In this document: positions 15,808-24,965 of the stretch, in pieces
Layout: the number at the start of each line of letters is the position of its first letter
How positions within the stretch are numbered: the stretch's first letter is position 1
Source: DATEOR01 sp046733475
Lineage (GTDB): Bacteria > Actinomycetota > Thermoleophilia > Gaiellales > Gaiellaceae
Reading direction: 5' to 3'
Assembly (NCBI GenBank): GCA_046733475.1
Contig: JBKPPF010000023.1
Span: 1-64,000, forward strand
Length of the DNA: 64,000 bases
Position numbers and translations under genes: made by a program
Notes under the pieces: generated by a model
What the model saw: only the letters and a program-made list of their open reading frames with translations
Told to the model about the DNA's origin: nothing
The model's database searches: none

Positions 15808-16692
15808 GTGCTCGGGGAAGTCCTGACAGCGGTCCTCACGCCTTTCAGCGTCGACGGATCCGTCAACTACGAGGCGTTCAGGCGCCTGTGTGCGCACCTC
15901 GTCGACACGGGCTCCGACGGCGTCGTCGTGGCGGGGACGACCGGGGAGTCGCCGACCCTGACCGACGACGAGCGCTTCGGGCTCTTCACTGCGGCGGTCG
16001 AGGCTGTCGGTGACCGCGCGAGCGTCGTCGCAGGGACCGGCACGTACTCGACCGCGCACTCGGTCCATCTGACCCGCGAGGCGCACGGCATCGGCGTGGA
16101 CGCCTTCCTCGTCGTCACGCCGTACTATTCGAAGCCGCCGGCGCGCGGGATCGTCGCCCATTTCGAGGCGATCGCGGCGGTCACCGACAAGCCGATCGTC
16201 GTCTACAACATCCCGCAGCGCGTGGTCGTGAACATCGAGCCGGAGACGCTCACCGAGCTCGCCGAGATCCCGAACGTGCAGTACGTGAAGCAGGCGACGC
16301 CGGACATCGAGCAGGCGAAGCGGATCGTGAACGAGAGCGGCTTGACTCTCTACGCGGGCAACGACGACTTTCTCCTGCCGTTCCTCGAGGTAGGCGGAAA
16401 GGGCGGCGTCTTCGTCTTCACGCACCTCGTCGGCCAGCGCGTGCGCGACCTACTCACCCGCTACCGCGACGGAGACATCGCCGAAGCGCGCGAGATCGAG
16501 GCGGAGCTCAGGCCCGTGATCGAGGCGCTCGCCATCGACACGAACCCAATTCCGGTCAAGGCGGCCATGGCGATCGCCGGACACGACGTCGGGATCCCGC
16601 GGCTGCCGCTCGTCGAGGCCACCGAGGCTCAGAAGGCCGAGCTTCGCGCGGTGCTCGAGCGAGCAGGCGTCCTCCAGGCAGCGCAGGTCTAG
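15808..16692 (+). CDS. dapA: 4-hydroxy-tetrahydrodipicolinate synthase
   Basis: A 294-residue TIM-barrel lyase condensing pyruvate with aspartate semialdehyde. The GTTGES motif (43-48), Tyr133 in VYNIPQRV and the Schiff-base Lys161 in YVKQATPD are all present. Length matches the family. The GTG start has no ribosome-binding site but follows a TAAGAT hexamer. It sits between dapB and the RNase J gene, an arrangement common in Gram-positive bacteria. Confidence 0.96.
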   Translation: MLGEVLTAVLTPFSVDGSVNYEAFRRLCAHLVDTGSDGVVVAGTTGESPTLTDDERFGLFTAAVEAVGDRASVVAGTGTYSTAHSVHLTREAHGIGVDAFLVVTPYYSKPPARGIVAHFEAIAAVTDKPIVVYNIPQRVVVNIEPETLTELAEIPNVQYVKQATPDIEQAKRIVNESGLTLYAGNDDFLLPFLEVGGKGGVFVFTHLVGQRVRDLLTRYRDGDIAEAREIEAELRPVIEALAIDTNPIPVKAAMAIAGHDVGIPRLPLVEATEAQKAELRAVLERAGVLQAAQV

Positions 16693-16695
16693 CCC

Positions 16696-18354
16696 GTGGC
16701 GAGCTCCACGCGGCTGATCCCGCTCGGGGGGCTGGGCGAGGTCGGAAAGAACATGATGGTCGTCGAGAGCGACGAGGGCATCGTCGTGATCGACGCCGGT
16801 CTGTCGTTCCCGCGGGACGAGCATCTGGGCGTCGACCTCGTCCTTCCGGACTTCTCGTATCTTCGGGACCACGAGCGCGACATCCGCGCCGTCATCCTCA
16901 CCCATGGGCACGAGGACCACGTCGGTGCGCTCCCATATCTCTTGCGGGAAGTTCGGATTCCGGAGATCTGGGCGACGGGGCTTACGCTCGGGCTCGTCAA
17001 GTCGAAGCTCGACGAGCACGGCCTGATGAAGGACGCCGAGCTCGTCGAGGCGGTGCCGGAGGACGGGCCGACTCGGATCGGGCCGTACACCGCGGAGTTC
17101 GTGCGGATGGCGCACTCCATCCCGGACGCGGTAGCGGTTGTCCTCGAGACCCCCGGCGGGCGCATCGTCCACACCGGTGACTACAAGATCGACCACACGC
17201 CTGTGGACGGCTTTCGCACCGACCTCGGCGCGCTCGCAGACCTCGGGAACCGCGGCGTCGACCTTCTCCTCGGCGATTCCACGAACGCAGAACGCCCCGG
17301 GGTCACGCAGTCGGAGCGCACGGTCGGGGAAGTCTTCCGGCAGATCATCCCGCAGCGCAGCGGCCGCATACTCATTGCGTCGTTCGCCTCCAATGTGCAC
17401 CGCGTGCAGCAGGCGATCGACGTCGCGCTCGAGGACGAGCGCAAGGTCTGCCTCATCGGCCGTTCGCTCCGCAAGAACGTGAACATCGCGCGAAACCTCG
17501 GCTACATCGACGTGCCCGAGGATCTCCTCGTCAAGCCCGACGTTCTCCCCGAGCTCAGGCCCGACGAGACGATGATCCTTTGCACCGGTAGCCAGGGGGA
17601 GCCGATGTCGGCGCTCACGCGCATGGCCTACAACGACCACCAGCACGTGCAGATCGAAGAGGGCGACACGGTCATCATCTCGGCCAAGCCGGTGCCGGGG
17701 AACGAGCTCCGCGTCCACGACACGATCAACCGCCTCGCCAAGTCGGGCGCCGAGGTGCTGCACCAGGAGATCGCGCCCGTGCACGTCTCCGGCCACGGGC
17801 ACGCCGAGGAGCTGCGCACGATCCTTGCTGTCCTGCGCCCCCGAAACGTCATGCCGGTGCACGGCGAGTTCCGCATGCTCGCTGCCCACGCCCGCCTGGC
17901 CCGAGATGCCGGGGTCGACGCTGACAACATCGTCCTCGCGGAGAACGGCTCGGTCGTGGAGCTCGCCAACGGGCGCGCGGAAGTCGTCGGCGTCGTGGAG
18001 AGCGGCGCAACGTTCGTCGACGGGCTCGGAGTGGGGGACGTGCAGGACGTGGCGCTTCGCGACCGGCGGCACCTCTCCGAGGACGGCGTCCTCATCGTCG
18101 TCGTGACCGTCGGCTCGCAGAACGGACGCGAGATCGCGGCGCCCGAGGTGATCGCGCGCGGCTTCGCCGAGCCGGAGGACTCACTCCTCGACGAGGCGCG
18201 TGACGAGGCCCAACGCACCCTCGCGCACTGCCTCTCCGAGGACATCTCCGAGCTCAAGCTCCTGCAGGAGCACATCCACGACGCCGTCGGCCAGCTGATC
18301 CGCCAGCGCACGGGCCGCCGGCCGATGATTCTCCCCGTCGTCCTCGAGGTCTAG
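16696..18354 (+). CDS. rnj: Ribonuclease J
   Basis: A 552-residue metallo-beta-lactamase/beta-CASP nuclease with endo- and 5'-3' exoribonuclease activity. The N-terminus (STRLIPLGGLGEVGKNMMV) is typical, the zinc motif is HGHEDH (His70, His72, Asp74, His75), GDYKIDHTP and LLGDSTNAERPG follow, and the beta-CASP part has HVSGHGHAEEL. The start is GTG, 4 nt after dapA. The 3' end shares a CTAG with the convergent enolase-superfamily gene, so both stops use the same four bases. Confidence 0.95.
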   Translation: MASSTRLIPLGGLGEVGKNMMVVESDEGIVVIDAGLSFPRDEHLGVDLVLPDFSYLRDHERDIRAVILTHGHEDHVGALPYLLREVRIPEIWATGLTLGLVKSKLDEHGLMKDAELVEAVPEDGPTRIGPYTAEFVRMAHSIPDAVAVVLETPGGRIVHTGDYKIDHTPVDGFRTDLGALADLGNRGVDLLLGDSTNAERPGVTQSERTVGEVFRQIIPQRSGRILIASFASNVHRVQQAIDVALEDERKVCLIGRSLRKNVNIARNLGYIDVPEDLLVKPDVLPELRPDETMILCTGSQGEPMSALTRMAYNDHQHVQIEEGDTVIISAKPVPGNELRVHDTINRLAKSGAEVLHQEIAPVHVSGHGHAEELRTILAVLRPRNVMPVHGEFRMLAAHARLARDAGVDADNIVLAENGSVVELANGRAEVVGVVESGATFVDGLGVGDVQDVALRDRRHLSEDGVLIVVVTVGSQNGREIAAPEVIARGFAEPEDSLLDEARDEAQRTLAHCLSEDISELKLLQEHIHDAVGQLIRQRTGRRPMILPVVLEV

Positions 18355-19427
18355 GACTTCCAGCGGAACCCGGTCGCCTCGATCTCGGGCGTGAGCGGGC
18401 TCGTGGGCAGCCCCGCCGCGGGCTTCGCGTTGTAGGCCGAGGGCGCCGTGTCGTTCGGCGAGTCCGGGTGGAAGAGCGATGCGAGATACTGGATCTGCCC
18501 ACGGCCCGGCCCAAGCTCGAACTGGCCGCCGCCGTAGATCGCGATGCCTGCCTCGGCGCAGTGGTCGTACGCGTCGAAGAGGCGCTTGATGCTTCCGAAG
18601 CGCGACGGCTTGAAGTTGAGCGTCCGCGGCGGAAACGGCAGGTCGACGATGTCGGCGACGGAGTGGATCGGCGCGTCCCAGGTGATTCGGTCGCGATGCG
18701 GCTCGAGGACGGGATCTGTCTCGTCGTTCAGCGCGGGATCCTCCAGCCACGCGTCCGGAAACGCGAGCGCGATGCGCGCGTAGAGAGTCGGATCCGGCGG
18801 CTGGTCGACTGGCGTCCCCTCGTAGGCGCCCTTGAAGTCGAGGGTGGCGACCGCGCCGGTCTGGACGAGCTCGTTGACGAGAACGTCGTCCCACGTCCCT
18901 GTCGGGTCCAGCTTCACACGCAGGTCGGGATAGAGATCGAGCCAGGCCTGGAGTGGCGCGATCGTCGCGGGGTCGGCGAACCGCATCGACGCGACGAAGC
19001 GGAGAGGCTTGGCCTCGCGCTCGAGCACCCCCGCCAGGGACTTGCCCGCCTGGCGAAGAGCGAGGTCGAGCGCCGCGCTCTCGAAAGCCCAGCGGCGATA
19101 GGGACGGAACTGATCAAGGGCAGGGCCGGCAGGCCACAATGACAGGCGCTCGAGGAGCTCGGAGAAGGAATCGACGGTGTGGTGTGAGCCGGAGAGGGGA
19201 AGCGTCGCTCCCTCGGCCTGAAAGGCCTCCTGATCCTCCGGGCTGTAGGTGGGGTCCTCGCCGATGCCCTCCTCGCCGCCTCCACGAAGGCGGATGACCG
19301 TCGTCTTGCGCGTGAACTCGGGCGATACCTCGACGCTCAGCCCCTCGAGCTCGTAGGAGTCGATCTCGATCGGAAGAGTGGAAACGAGTGAGTACGTGTT
19401 CATCCACGGAACCGTACGCACATCCAC
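18351..19427 (-). CDS. Enolase-superfamily protein (muconate cycloisomerase-like), substrate unknown
   Basis: A 358-residue protein with an N-terminal capping domain and a TIM barrel carrying enolase-superfamily residues: LRVKLDP (Lys), TLDFKG (Asp), WLEDP (Glu), ITWDAPIH (Asp) and NFKPSRFG (Lys). That set fits a muconate-lactonizing-type acid/base arrangement, as in o-succinylbenzoate synthase or dipeptide epimerases, but the sequence is not close enough to assign one. No other menaquinone genes lie nearby. The start may be GTG 19427 or ATG 19403; TAGTAC 8 nt before the GTG suggests a leaderless start. It is divergent from the next gene. Confidence 0.75.
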   Translation of the reverse strand: MDVRTVPWMNTYSLVSTLPIEIDSYELEGLSVEVSPEFTRKTTVIRLRGGGEEGIGEDPTYSPEDQEAFQAEGATLPLSGSHHTVDSFSELLERLSLWPAGPALDQFRPYRRWAFESAALDLALRQAGKSLAGVLEREAKPLRFVASMRFADPATIAPLQAWLDLYPDLRVKLDPTGTWDDVLVNELVQTGAVATLDFKGAYEGTPVDQPPDPTLYARIALAFPDAWLEDPALNDETDPVLEPHRDRITWDAPIHSVADIVDLPFPPRTLNFKPSRFGSIKRLFDAYDHCAEAGIAIYGGGQFELGPGRGQIQYLASLFHPDSPNDTAPSAYNAKPAAGLPTSPLTPEIEATGFRWKS

Positions 19428-19436
19428 AAGTTCGTG

Positions 19437-19445
19437 TACTAGTAG
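19437..19445. promoter_or_regulatory. Palindromic divergent promoter candidate
   Basis: TACTAGTAG contains the palindrome ACTAGT (19438-19443), so it reads as a -10-like hexamer on both strands: TACTAG or TAGTAG toward the gene at 19454, and TAGTAC toward the enolase-superfamily gene. The two starts are only 26 bp apart. Confidence 0.35.
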
Positions 19446-19453
19446 AGGAAGAG

Positions 19454-20005
19454 ATGAGCGAGACCAACGGCAACTGCTGGGCGGGCCTCATGCGCTCCTA
19501 CGGCGTGTCCGAAGCGACCGCGGAGCGACTCGTCCGCTCGCTGACCGCGAGCGAGGTCGCGGCGCTTGCGTTCTGCCGCCTGCTCGAGCGCTGGGCGAAG
19601 GGGGAGCCCGAGCCATGCACGGCGCCCAAGCGCGAAGCCGCGCTTCGCCGTGCGGCGGAGAGGGCGGAGACCGCACTGGCCGGGTTGGAGCGGCCGCTCG
19701 GTCGCTTCCTCATCGAGCTCGAGTCCGACCAGGCCGAGGGCCGCTCCTGGTACGGCGAGCCCGGGGCCGGGGAGGTCGTGGAGTGGGAGGCGGTCCTGCG
19801 CCGGGCTGGAGTGGGAGCCTCGCCCGCCCGTGTCTCGCACGCCTACCTCGAGCTCGCCGTTCTCGTGCGCGCGCTCGAAGGCCTTTCGGCGTCTGCCCGC
19901 CTTGCGTCGGTACCCGACCGCGAGTCGCTCTGGGCCGGCCTCTTCGATCTGCGCGAGAACCTGCTGAACGGCGCGGTCGACGACCTGCGCGCGCTTGCCG
20001 CCTAG
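19454..20005 (+). CDS. Conserved-looking hypothetical helical protein
   Basis: A 183-residue protein I do not recognise. It is mostly alpha-helical and rich in Ala, Glu, Leu and Arg, with two Cys near the N-terminus (NCWAGL) and one in FCRLLERW. No signal peptide, membrane segment or known motif is visible. A GAGGAAGAG purine run right before the ATG at 19454 supports this start. It overlaps the ribokinase-like gene by 11 nt, so it may be co-translated with nucleoside-salvage enzymes. Codon use matches the neighbours. Confidence 0.7.
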   Translation: MSETNGNCWAGLMRSYGVSEATAERLVRSLTASEVAALAFCRLLERWAKGEPEPCTAPKREAALRRAAERAETALAGLERPLGRFLIELESDQAEGRSWYGEPGAGEVVEWEAVLRRAGVGASPARVSHAYLELAVLVRALEGLSASARLASVPDRESLWAGLFDLRENLLNGAVDDLRALAA

Positions 20006-20822
20006 CGTCTCCCTCACGGTCGTCGGCAGCATCAACCTCGACCTCGTCGCCCGCTGCGAGCGCTTGCCGCAGCCCGGCGAGACCGTCACCGACGCCAGTT
20101 TCGAGCGCTTCCCGGGCGGCAAGGGTGCGAACCAGGCCGTTGCTGCGTCGCGGCTCGGAGCCCACGTGCGGATGGTCGGCGCCGTAGGAGAGGATCCGTT
20201 CGCCGAAGAAGCCCTGAAGGGCATCGACGAGGCGCGAATCGACCACGACCTCGCGCAAGCCGCCGATCCAACCGGTGTCGCGCTCATCTATGTGGACGCA
20301 CGCGGGGAAACGGAGATCGTCGTCGCGCCCGGGGCGAACACGTCGGTCACCACCTCCGGGCTGATCGAGAACCTCCTCTGCCAGCTCGAGATCCCGGTGG
20401 AAACGGTTGCCGCCGCCGCGCGCTCGGCGACGGGCTTCTTCGCGCTCAACGCAGCGCCGTCGAAGCCCGTGCCGGTCGAGATCCTCCGCCGCGCCGACCT
20501 CGTCGTCGTCAATCGCTACGAGCTCGAGGCGCTGACCGAGGCTCCGCGCCTGACCGCGCTCACGCTGGGCGCCGAAGGGGCGGTCCTGCTCGATGACGGG
20601 GAGGAGGTGGCACGGGCAGTGCCGCCCCAGGTGGACGCGGTCGACGGCACTGCCGCCGGCGACGCCTTCACTGCCTGCATGGTCGTCTCGCTCCTCGAGG
20701 GGCGCGACCGCGACGAGGCGCTGCGGCGCTCGTGCGCGGCCGGGGCGATCGCAGCTTCCCGCCTCGGCGCGCAGCCTTCCCTGCCCACGAACGCGGAGAT
20801 AGACGACATACTCCGCCGCTGA
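19995..20822 (+). CDS. Ribokinase / PfkB-family carbohydrate kinase
   Basis: A 275-residue PfkB-fold sugar kinase. The N-terminal VVGSINLDLVARCERLPQPG and GGKGANQAVAASRLGA motifs are those of ribokinase, and the C-terminal DGTAAGDAFTACMV is the PfkB signature 2 with the catalytic Asp. Ribokinase phosphorylates free ribose at O5. It uses a TTG start that overlaps the upstream gene, and its stop overlaps the nucleoside hydrolase start by 1 nt. Together they would release ribose from nucleosides and phosphorylate it. Confidence 0.88.
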   Translation: MPPSVSLTVVGSINLDLVARCERLPQPGETVTDASFERFPGGKGANQAVAASRLGAHVRMVGAVGEDPFAEEALKGIDEARIDHDLAQAADPTGVALIYVDARGETEIVVAPGANTSVTTSGLIENLLCQLEIPVETVAAAARSATGFFALNAAPSKPVPVEILRRADLVVVNRYELEALTEAPRLTALTLGAEGAVLLDDGEEVARAVPPQVDAVDGTAAGDAFTACMVVSLLEGRDRDEALRRSCAAGAIAASRLGAQPSLPTNAEIDDILRR

Positions 20823-21748
20823 TGGGCACGAAGATCGTCCTCGACACCGACCCGGGTCACGATGACGCGATCGCGCTGCTCCTCGCGCTCGCGTCGCCCG
20901 AGGTCGAGGTGCTCGGGGTCACGTCCGTCTCGGGCAACCAGACGCTCGAGAAGACGACGGCTAACGCGCTCAAGATCCTCGAGTTCGTCGACCGCACGGA
21001 GATCCCGGTCCATGCCGGCTGCGACCGCCCGCTCGTCCGCGAGCAATGGGCGGCGGCCGACGTCCACGGAGAGAGCGGGCTCGACGGGCCCGATCTGCCC
21101 GACCCGGCGACGAAGCCCGCAGACGGGCATGCGATCGACTTCATCGCCAAGACGGTGGAGGAGAACGACGGGGTCGTCCTCGTCCCGGTGGGCCCGCTCA
21201 CGAACATCGCACTTCTCCTTGCCCGCTACCCCGGGATCGAGGACCGCATCGCGCGCATCGTCCTGATGGGGGGCGCGATCGCGGAAGGGAACGTGACGCC
21301 GGCCGCGGAGTTCAACATCTGGGCGGATCCTGAGGCCGCGCATCGCGTCTTCACGAGCGGGATCGACGTGACCATGGTGGGACTCGACGTCACGCACAAG
21401 GCGCTTCTTTTCCCGCAGAAGGTCGACGAACTGCGTGAGGCCGGCCGCGTGGGGGGCCTCGTCGCCGCTCTCTACGACTTCTACCACGGCCACCACCAGC
21501 GCATGTACGGCTGGGGGGGATCGCCGGTGCACGACGCGCTCGCGGTCGCGCACGTGGTCAGCGACAGGTTCCTCCAGACCGAGCATCGCCACGTGGAGGT
21601 GGACGTCGGTCGCGAGCCCGGCCGCGGCCGGACTTATGTCGATCTCTGGGAGCGGTCGGGCAAGGAGCCGAACTGCCACGTCGGGGTCGACGTGGACGGG
21701 CCCGGGTTCATCGACGTATTGGCGGACCGACTGAAGTCCCTGAAGTAA
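20822..21748 (+). CDS. Inosine/uridine-preferring nucleoside hydrolase
   Basis: A 308-residue nucleoside hydrolase that cleaves ribonucleosides to base plus ribose. The N-terminal calcium-binding motif is DTDPGHDDAIALLLAL (Asp8, Asp10, Asp14, Asp15). FNIWADPEAAH and the late VHDALAVAH (calcium-ligand Asp and active-site His) are typical of the family. The ATG overlaps the ribokinase stop by one base. With ribokinase and the BMP-type importer 3 kb downstream it suggests nucleoside salvage. The 3' end overlaps the convergent gene by 41 nt. Confidence 0.92.
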   Translation: MGTKIVLDTDPGHDDAIALLLALASPEVEVLGVTSVSGNQTLEKTTANALKILEFVDRTEIPVHAGCDRPLVREQWAAADVHGESGLDGPDLPDPATKPADGHAIDFIAKTVEENDGVVLVPVGPLTNIALLLARYPGIEDRIARIVLMGGAIAEGNVTPAAEFNIWADPEAAHRVFTSGIDVTMVGLDVTHKALLFPQKVDELREAGRVGGLVAALYDFYHGHHQRMYGWGGSPVHDALAVAHVVSDRFLQTEHRHVEVDVGREPGRGRTYVDLWERSGKEPNCHVGVDVDGPGFIDVLADRLKSLK

Positions 21749-22619
21749 CAGGCTCCCAGACGAGGTCGCGCGCTCGAATCGGCAGGCGGATGATCGGCCC
21801 CGGCTGGCTGCCGTCAGGTGCTCCGACGAGGAAAGTACTGGTGCCGTTCACGCGGACGATCCAGCGGTCGTCGGGCGAGAACGCGATCGCCCGGCTCGTG
21901 GGCAGTCCCTGGGGCGGGTCGATGGTTCGCCCGGTGCGTGTGATGACGGTGCCGTCCTCGGTTCCGACGAGCGCGCCGTCGCCGCTCGTGAAGAGGTGGC
22001 GGTAAGGGCCGCGAAAGCTTGCCGCGACTGCGCGGACGTCGTGGCCGTCGAAGAGCGCGACCAAGTACTGCGGCTCGAGGTAGCGCGCCGAGATCGTCAT
22101 CGCGACGACCGGCCTCCGCGCCCCGAAGCTCGCGAGGCCGTCGACGGCGATGTGGAGCGGAATGCTGCGGTCGTACCCGACGACGTTCGGATGCCGGCGC
22201 GCCGCGCGAACGAGGTCCGTGTGCGTGAGGACGACCCGCTCGCCGGAGACGATGGCGCCGTCGCGAAACGCGAGTTTGCCGGCTGCGCTCGCGTCGCCGG
22301 AGACGAGCCGCCCTCGAACCACGTGGAAGCGGCAGCGGAAGACGTCGCCGCCATCCTCGCTGCGGACGACGTCGTCGACCATGCGCGGAAGGAGAAATGA
22401 GTGGAGGCGGCAGTCCTGGTCGGAATAGAGGACGAAGCCCGCGATCGCCTCGTCGCGCAGAGTGCCGAGAAGGGTCGGAGGCGCGGGCCGCGTGGTCGTC
22501 GCCGATGTCGTGTCCGCGCCGGCGGCAAGGTGCGCGTCCTTCCGGAGCGCGTCGGCGACGGCGAGGGCGGCCAGTATTCCCACCGCCGCGAGGAGAAAGA
22601 GGGTGGCGCCGCTTCTCAC
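21708..22619 (-). CDS. Hypothetical membrane-anchored extracytoplasmic protein
   Basis: A 303-residue protein from GTG 22619, the start that puts the N-terminal hydrophobic segment (SGATLFLLAAVGILAALAVADALR) right at the beginning as a signal anchor. A Thr/Pro/Ala-rich linker (TTSATTTRPAPPTLL) follows. The rest has beta-propeller-like features: repeated short strands, ISARYLEPQYLVALFDG, and a late AFSPDDRWIVRVNGT resembling a WD40/TolB-like blade. No enzyme motif is visible. It is divergent from ftsK. Function unknown. Confidence 0.65.
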   Translation of the reverse strand: MRSGATLFLLAAVGILAALAVADALRKDAHLAAGADTTSATTTRPAPPTLLGTLRDEAIAGFVLYSDQDCRLHSFLLPRMVDDVVRSEDGGDVFRCRFHVVRGRLVSGDASAAGKLAFRDGAIVSGERVVLTHTDLVRAARRHPNVVGYDRSIPLHIAVDGLASFGARRPVVAMTISARYLEPQYLVALFDGHDVRAVAASFRGPYRHLFTSGDGALVGTEDGTVITRTGRTIDPPQGLPTSRAIAFSPDDRWIVRVNGTSTFLVGAPDGSQPGPIIRLPIRARDLVWEPVTSGTSVGPPIRR

Positions 22620-22670
22620 GCCCTGAAGATACGAGGGAGGAGGGCTTCCCGTTCCGACGAACTGGCGTTC

Positions 22671-24869
22671 ATGGCGCCGCGGAAGCGTCCCAAGCATCTA
22701 CGCCCGAAGTCCCCGTCTCGCGTGCGCAGGAAGAAGCGCTCGCGGTCGAAGGGCGCCCGGGGTCAGCAGCACCACGAGCTTTTCGGGCTCGCACTCGTCT
22801 TCCTGGGGATCTTCATCGCCATTCCGCTCTGGCTCGGCTGGGACGGGGGCTATGCAGGCGACCGGATCGACTCGGCCCTCGACGCCCTCGTCGGCGCCGG
22901 GCGCATCGGAGTCCCACTCGTCCTGCTTGCGGTCGGCGGTCTCCTGGTCGCCCGCGCCCAGCTGATCGACGTGAGGCCGTTCCGCACCGGCCTCGTCATC
23001 CTCGTCCTTGGCGGCATGACCATTCTGGGCGAATCGCGCGGGGGGAGCACCGGCGAGGCGCTGGACCTCATCTTGGGCCGCCTTCTCGGCGACACCGGCA
23101 CCGCCGTCCTGGGCTTCTTCCTCGTCGTCACGGGAATGCTGCTCGTCTCCGGCGCATCGCTCGGCGCGCTCGTCCGCCATTCGGCTCACGCGGCGCAGAG
23201 GACGGCCGTGGCCGCGCGCCGCTCCGTCGAACGCGTCCGTATCCCCCTCGAGGAGGAGCCGATCACGCAGCCGGACGCACCGCCTGTGGACGGGGCCTCG
23301 GCCTATCCCGACGTCGTGGGGGCGAGCCCCGAGCCGTCCGCGGTCCTCGTCGACCAGCTCGAGGATCCCGAGCCCGGGCTCGCCGAGCGCCCCGAGCCCG
23401 TCTTCGACATGCCGTCGACTGAGCACGCCGGCTACAAGCTCCCCGACGCGGGGGTCCTCAAGCATTCGCGCGCCGACTCCAAGAAGGGCCAGCCCGAGAA
23501 GGCGATCGAGCGCACCGGCGAGGCCCTGCTTCAGGCGCTCTCGAACTTCGGAATCGAGGCGCACCTCATCGGTCAGGTCGTCGGGCCGCGCGTGACGCGC
23601 TACGAGCTGCAGCTCGCGCCGGGCACGAAGGTCGGCAAGGTCGCCTCGTTGAAGGACGACCTCGCCTACGCGCTCGCCACGACCGAGCTGCGCATCCTCG
23701 CGCCAATCCCCGGCAAGCAGGCCGTCGGCGTCGAGGTCCCCAACCTCTCCCCGAACGTCGTCACTCTCGGAGACATCTTCGCGGACATGCCTTCGGGCTC
23801 GAGCCCGCTCTCCGTCTGGCTCGGTAAGGACATCTCGGGCTCGTCCGTGCCCGCCGACCTGGCGCGGATGCCACACATCCTCATCGCCGGCACGACCGGT
23901 TCGGGCAAGTCGGGCTGCATCAACACCATGCTCTGCTCGATCCTGCTCCGCGCGACCCCGGACGAGGTGCGCATGATCCTCGTCGACCCGAAACGCGTCG
24001 AGCTCGGCCTCTACGAGTCGATCCCGCATCTCCTCACGCCTGTGGTCTCGAGCCCGAAGGCTGCTGCCGCGGTGCTCACCAACGTCCTCACCGAGATGGA
24101 GCGCCGCTACGAGCGCATGAGTCTCGCGCGCGCCCGCAACCTCCCCGAGCTGAACCGCGTCCTCTCCGAGCGGGGCGAACCCACGCTGCCGTACCTCCTC
24201 GTCGTGATCGACGAGCTCGCCGACTTGATGATGGTCTCGCCCCAGGACGTGGAGGACGCCGTCATCCGCCTTGCGCAAAAGTCGCGTGCGGTCGGCATCC
24301 ATCTCGTCCTCGCGACGCAGCGCCCGTCCGTGGACGTCATCACCGGCATGATCAAGGCGAACGTCCCTTCGCGGATCGCGTTCGCCGTTTCGAGCATGAC
24401 CGACAGCCGCGTCATCCTGGACACTGCGGGCGCCGAAAGCCTCCTGGGCCAGGGCGACATGCTCTTCAAGCCGCTCGGCACATCGCGGCTCCAACGCGTC
24501 CAGGGCGCCTACGTGAGCGAGGAGGAGATCGCCCTCATCGTCGAGCAGTGCCGCGGGCAGCGCGAGCAGCAGCTCGACGAGTCGCTCCTCGAAGCGCCGA
24601 GCGCCCGGGAGCAGGACGGGGAAGAAAGCGAGTTCGACCCGGATGAGGATCCGCTCCTCGACCGCGCGATCGAGATCGTCGTCCAGACCCAGACCGCATC
24701 CGTCTCGCTCATCCAGCGGCGCCTCCGCGTCGGCTACACGCGGGCCGGCCGCCTCGTCGACATGCTCGAGCGCCGCGGGATCATCTCCGGCTACGAGGGC
24801 TCCAAGCCACGCCGCGTTTTGATCGGCGAAGGCGATCTCGACCGCGTGCTCACGGAGGTTCCCTCCTAA
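22671..24869 (+). CDS. ftsK: DNA translocase FtsK/SpoIIIE
   Basis: A 732-residue DNA motor that segregates chromosome termini at the septum. Basic residues 1-35 precede about four membrane helices (35-170), then a Pro/Glu-rich linker. The motor domain has Walker A GTTGSGKSG (about 407-415), Walker B LLVVIDELADLMM and the conserved HLVLATQRPSVDVITG. The C-terminal gamma winged helix (about 665-725, SLIQRRLRVGYTRAGRLVDMLE) reads KOPS-type DNA motifs. Length is typical of SpoIIIE-type proteins. The ATG at 22671 is the only reasonable start before the basic region. Confidence 0.95.
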   Translation: MAPRKRPKHLRPKSPSRVRRKKRSRSKGARGQQHHELFGLALVFLGIFIAIPLWLGWDGGYAGDRIDSALDALVGAGRIGVPLVLLAVGGLLVARAQLIDVRPFRTGLVILVLGGMTILGESRGGSTGEALDLILGRLLGDTGTAVLGFFLVVTGMLLVSGASLGALVRHSAHAAQRTAVAARRSVERVRIPLEEEPITQPDAPPVDGASAYPDVVGASPEPSAVLVDQLEDPEPGLAERPEPVFDMPSTEHAGYKLPDAGVLKHSRADSKKGQPEKAIERTGEALLQALSNFGIEAHLIGQVVGPRVTRYELQLAPGTKVGKVASLKDDLAYALATTELRILAPIPGKQAVGVEVPNLSPNVVTLGDIFADMPSGSSPLSVWLGKDISGSSVPADLARMPHILIAGTTGSGKSGCINTMLCSILLRATPDEVRMILVDPKRVELGLYESIPHLLTPVVSSPKAAAAVLTNVLTEMERRYERMSLARARNLPELNRVLSERGEPTLPYLLVVIDELADLMMVSPQDVEDAVIRLAQKSRAVGIHLVLATQRPSVDVITGMIKANVPSRIAFAVSSMTDSRVILDTAGAESLLGQGDMLFKPLGTSRLQRVQGAYVSEEEIALIVEQCRGQREQQLDESLLEAPSAREQDGEESEFDPDEDPLLDRAIEIVVQTQTASVSLIQRRLRVGYTRAGRLVDMLERRGIISGYEGSKPRRVLIGEGDLDRVLTEVPS

Positions 24870-24965
24870 CGAAGCCCCCTGCAGTCCGTCCTAGCTTTCA
24901 AACAGCGGGGGGGATAGCATCGTCCCGGCTCCAACCGCTGAGAAACGGGCGATAAGGGAGGTTCT
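24870..24965 (+). promoter_or_regulatory. Leader region of the BMP nucleoside transporter operon
   Basis: A 96-nt gap after ftsK holds a possible -10 (TAGCAT, 24915-24920) and a strong Shine-Dalgarno AGGGAGG (24955-24961) 4 nt before the GTG start. This would leave a short leader of about 40 nt. No riboswitch consensus was recognised in it. Confidence 0.35.

Noticed and set aside
24938..24965. CTGAGA before the BMP lipoprotein gene, suggesting a TPP riboswitch
   Set aside because: Only the CTGAGA hexamer fits; the other conserved THI elements are absent and the leader is too short.
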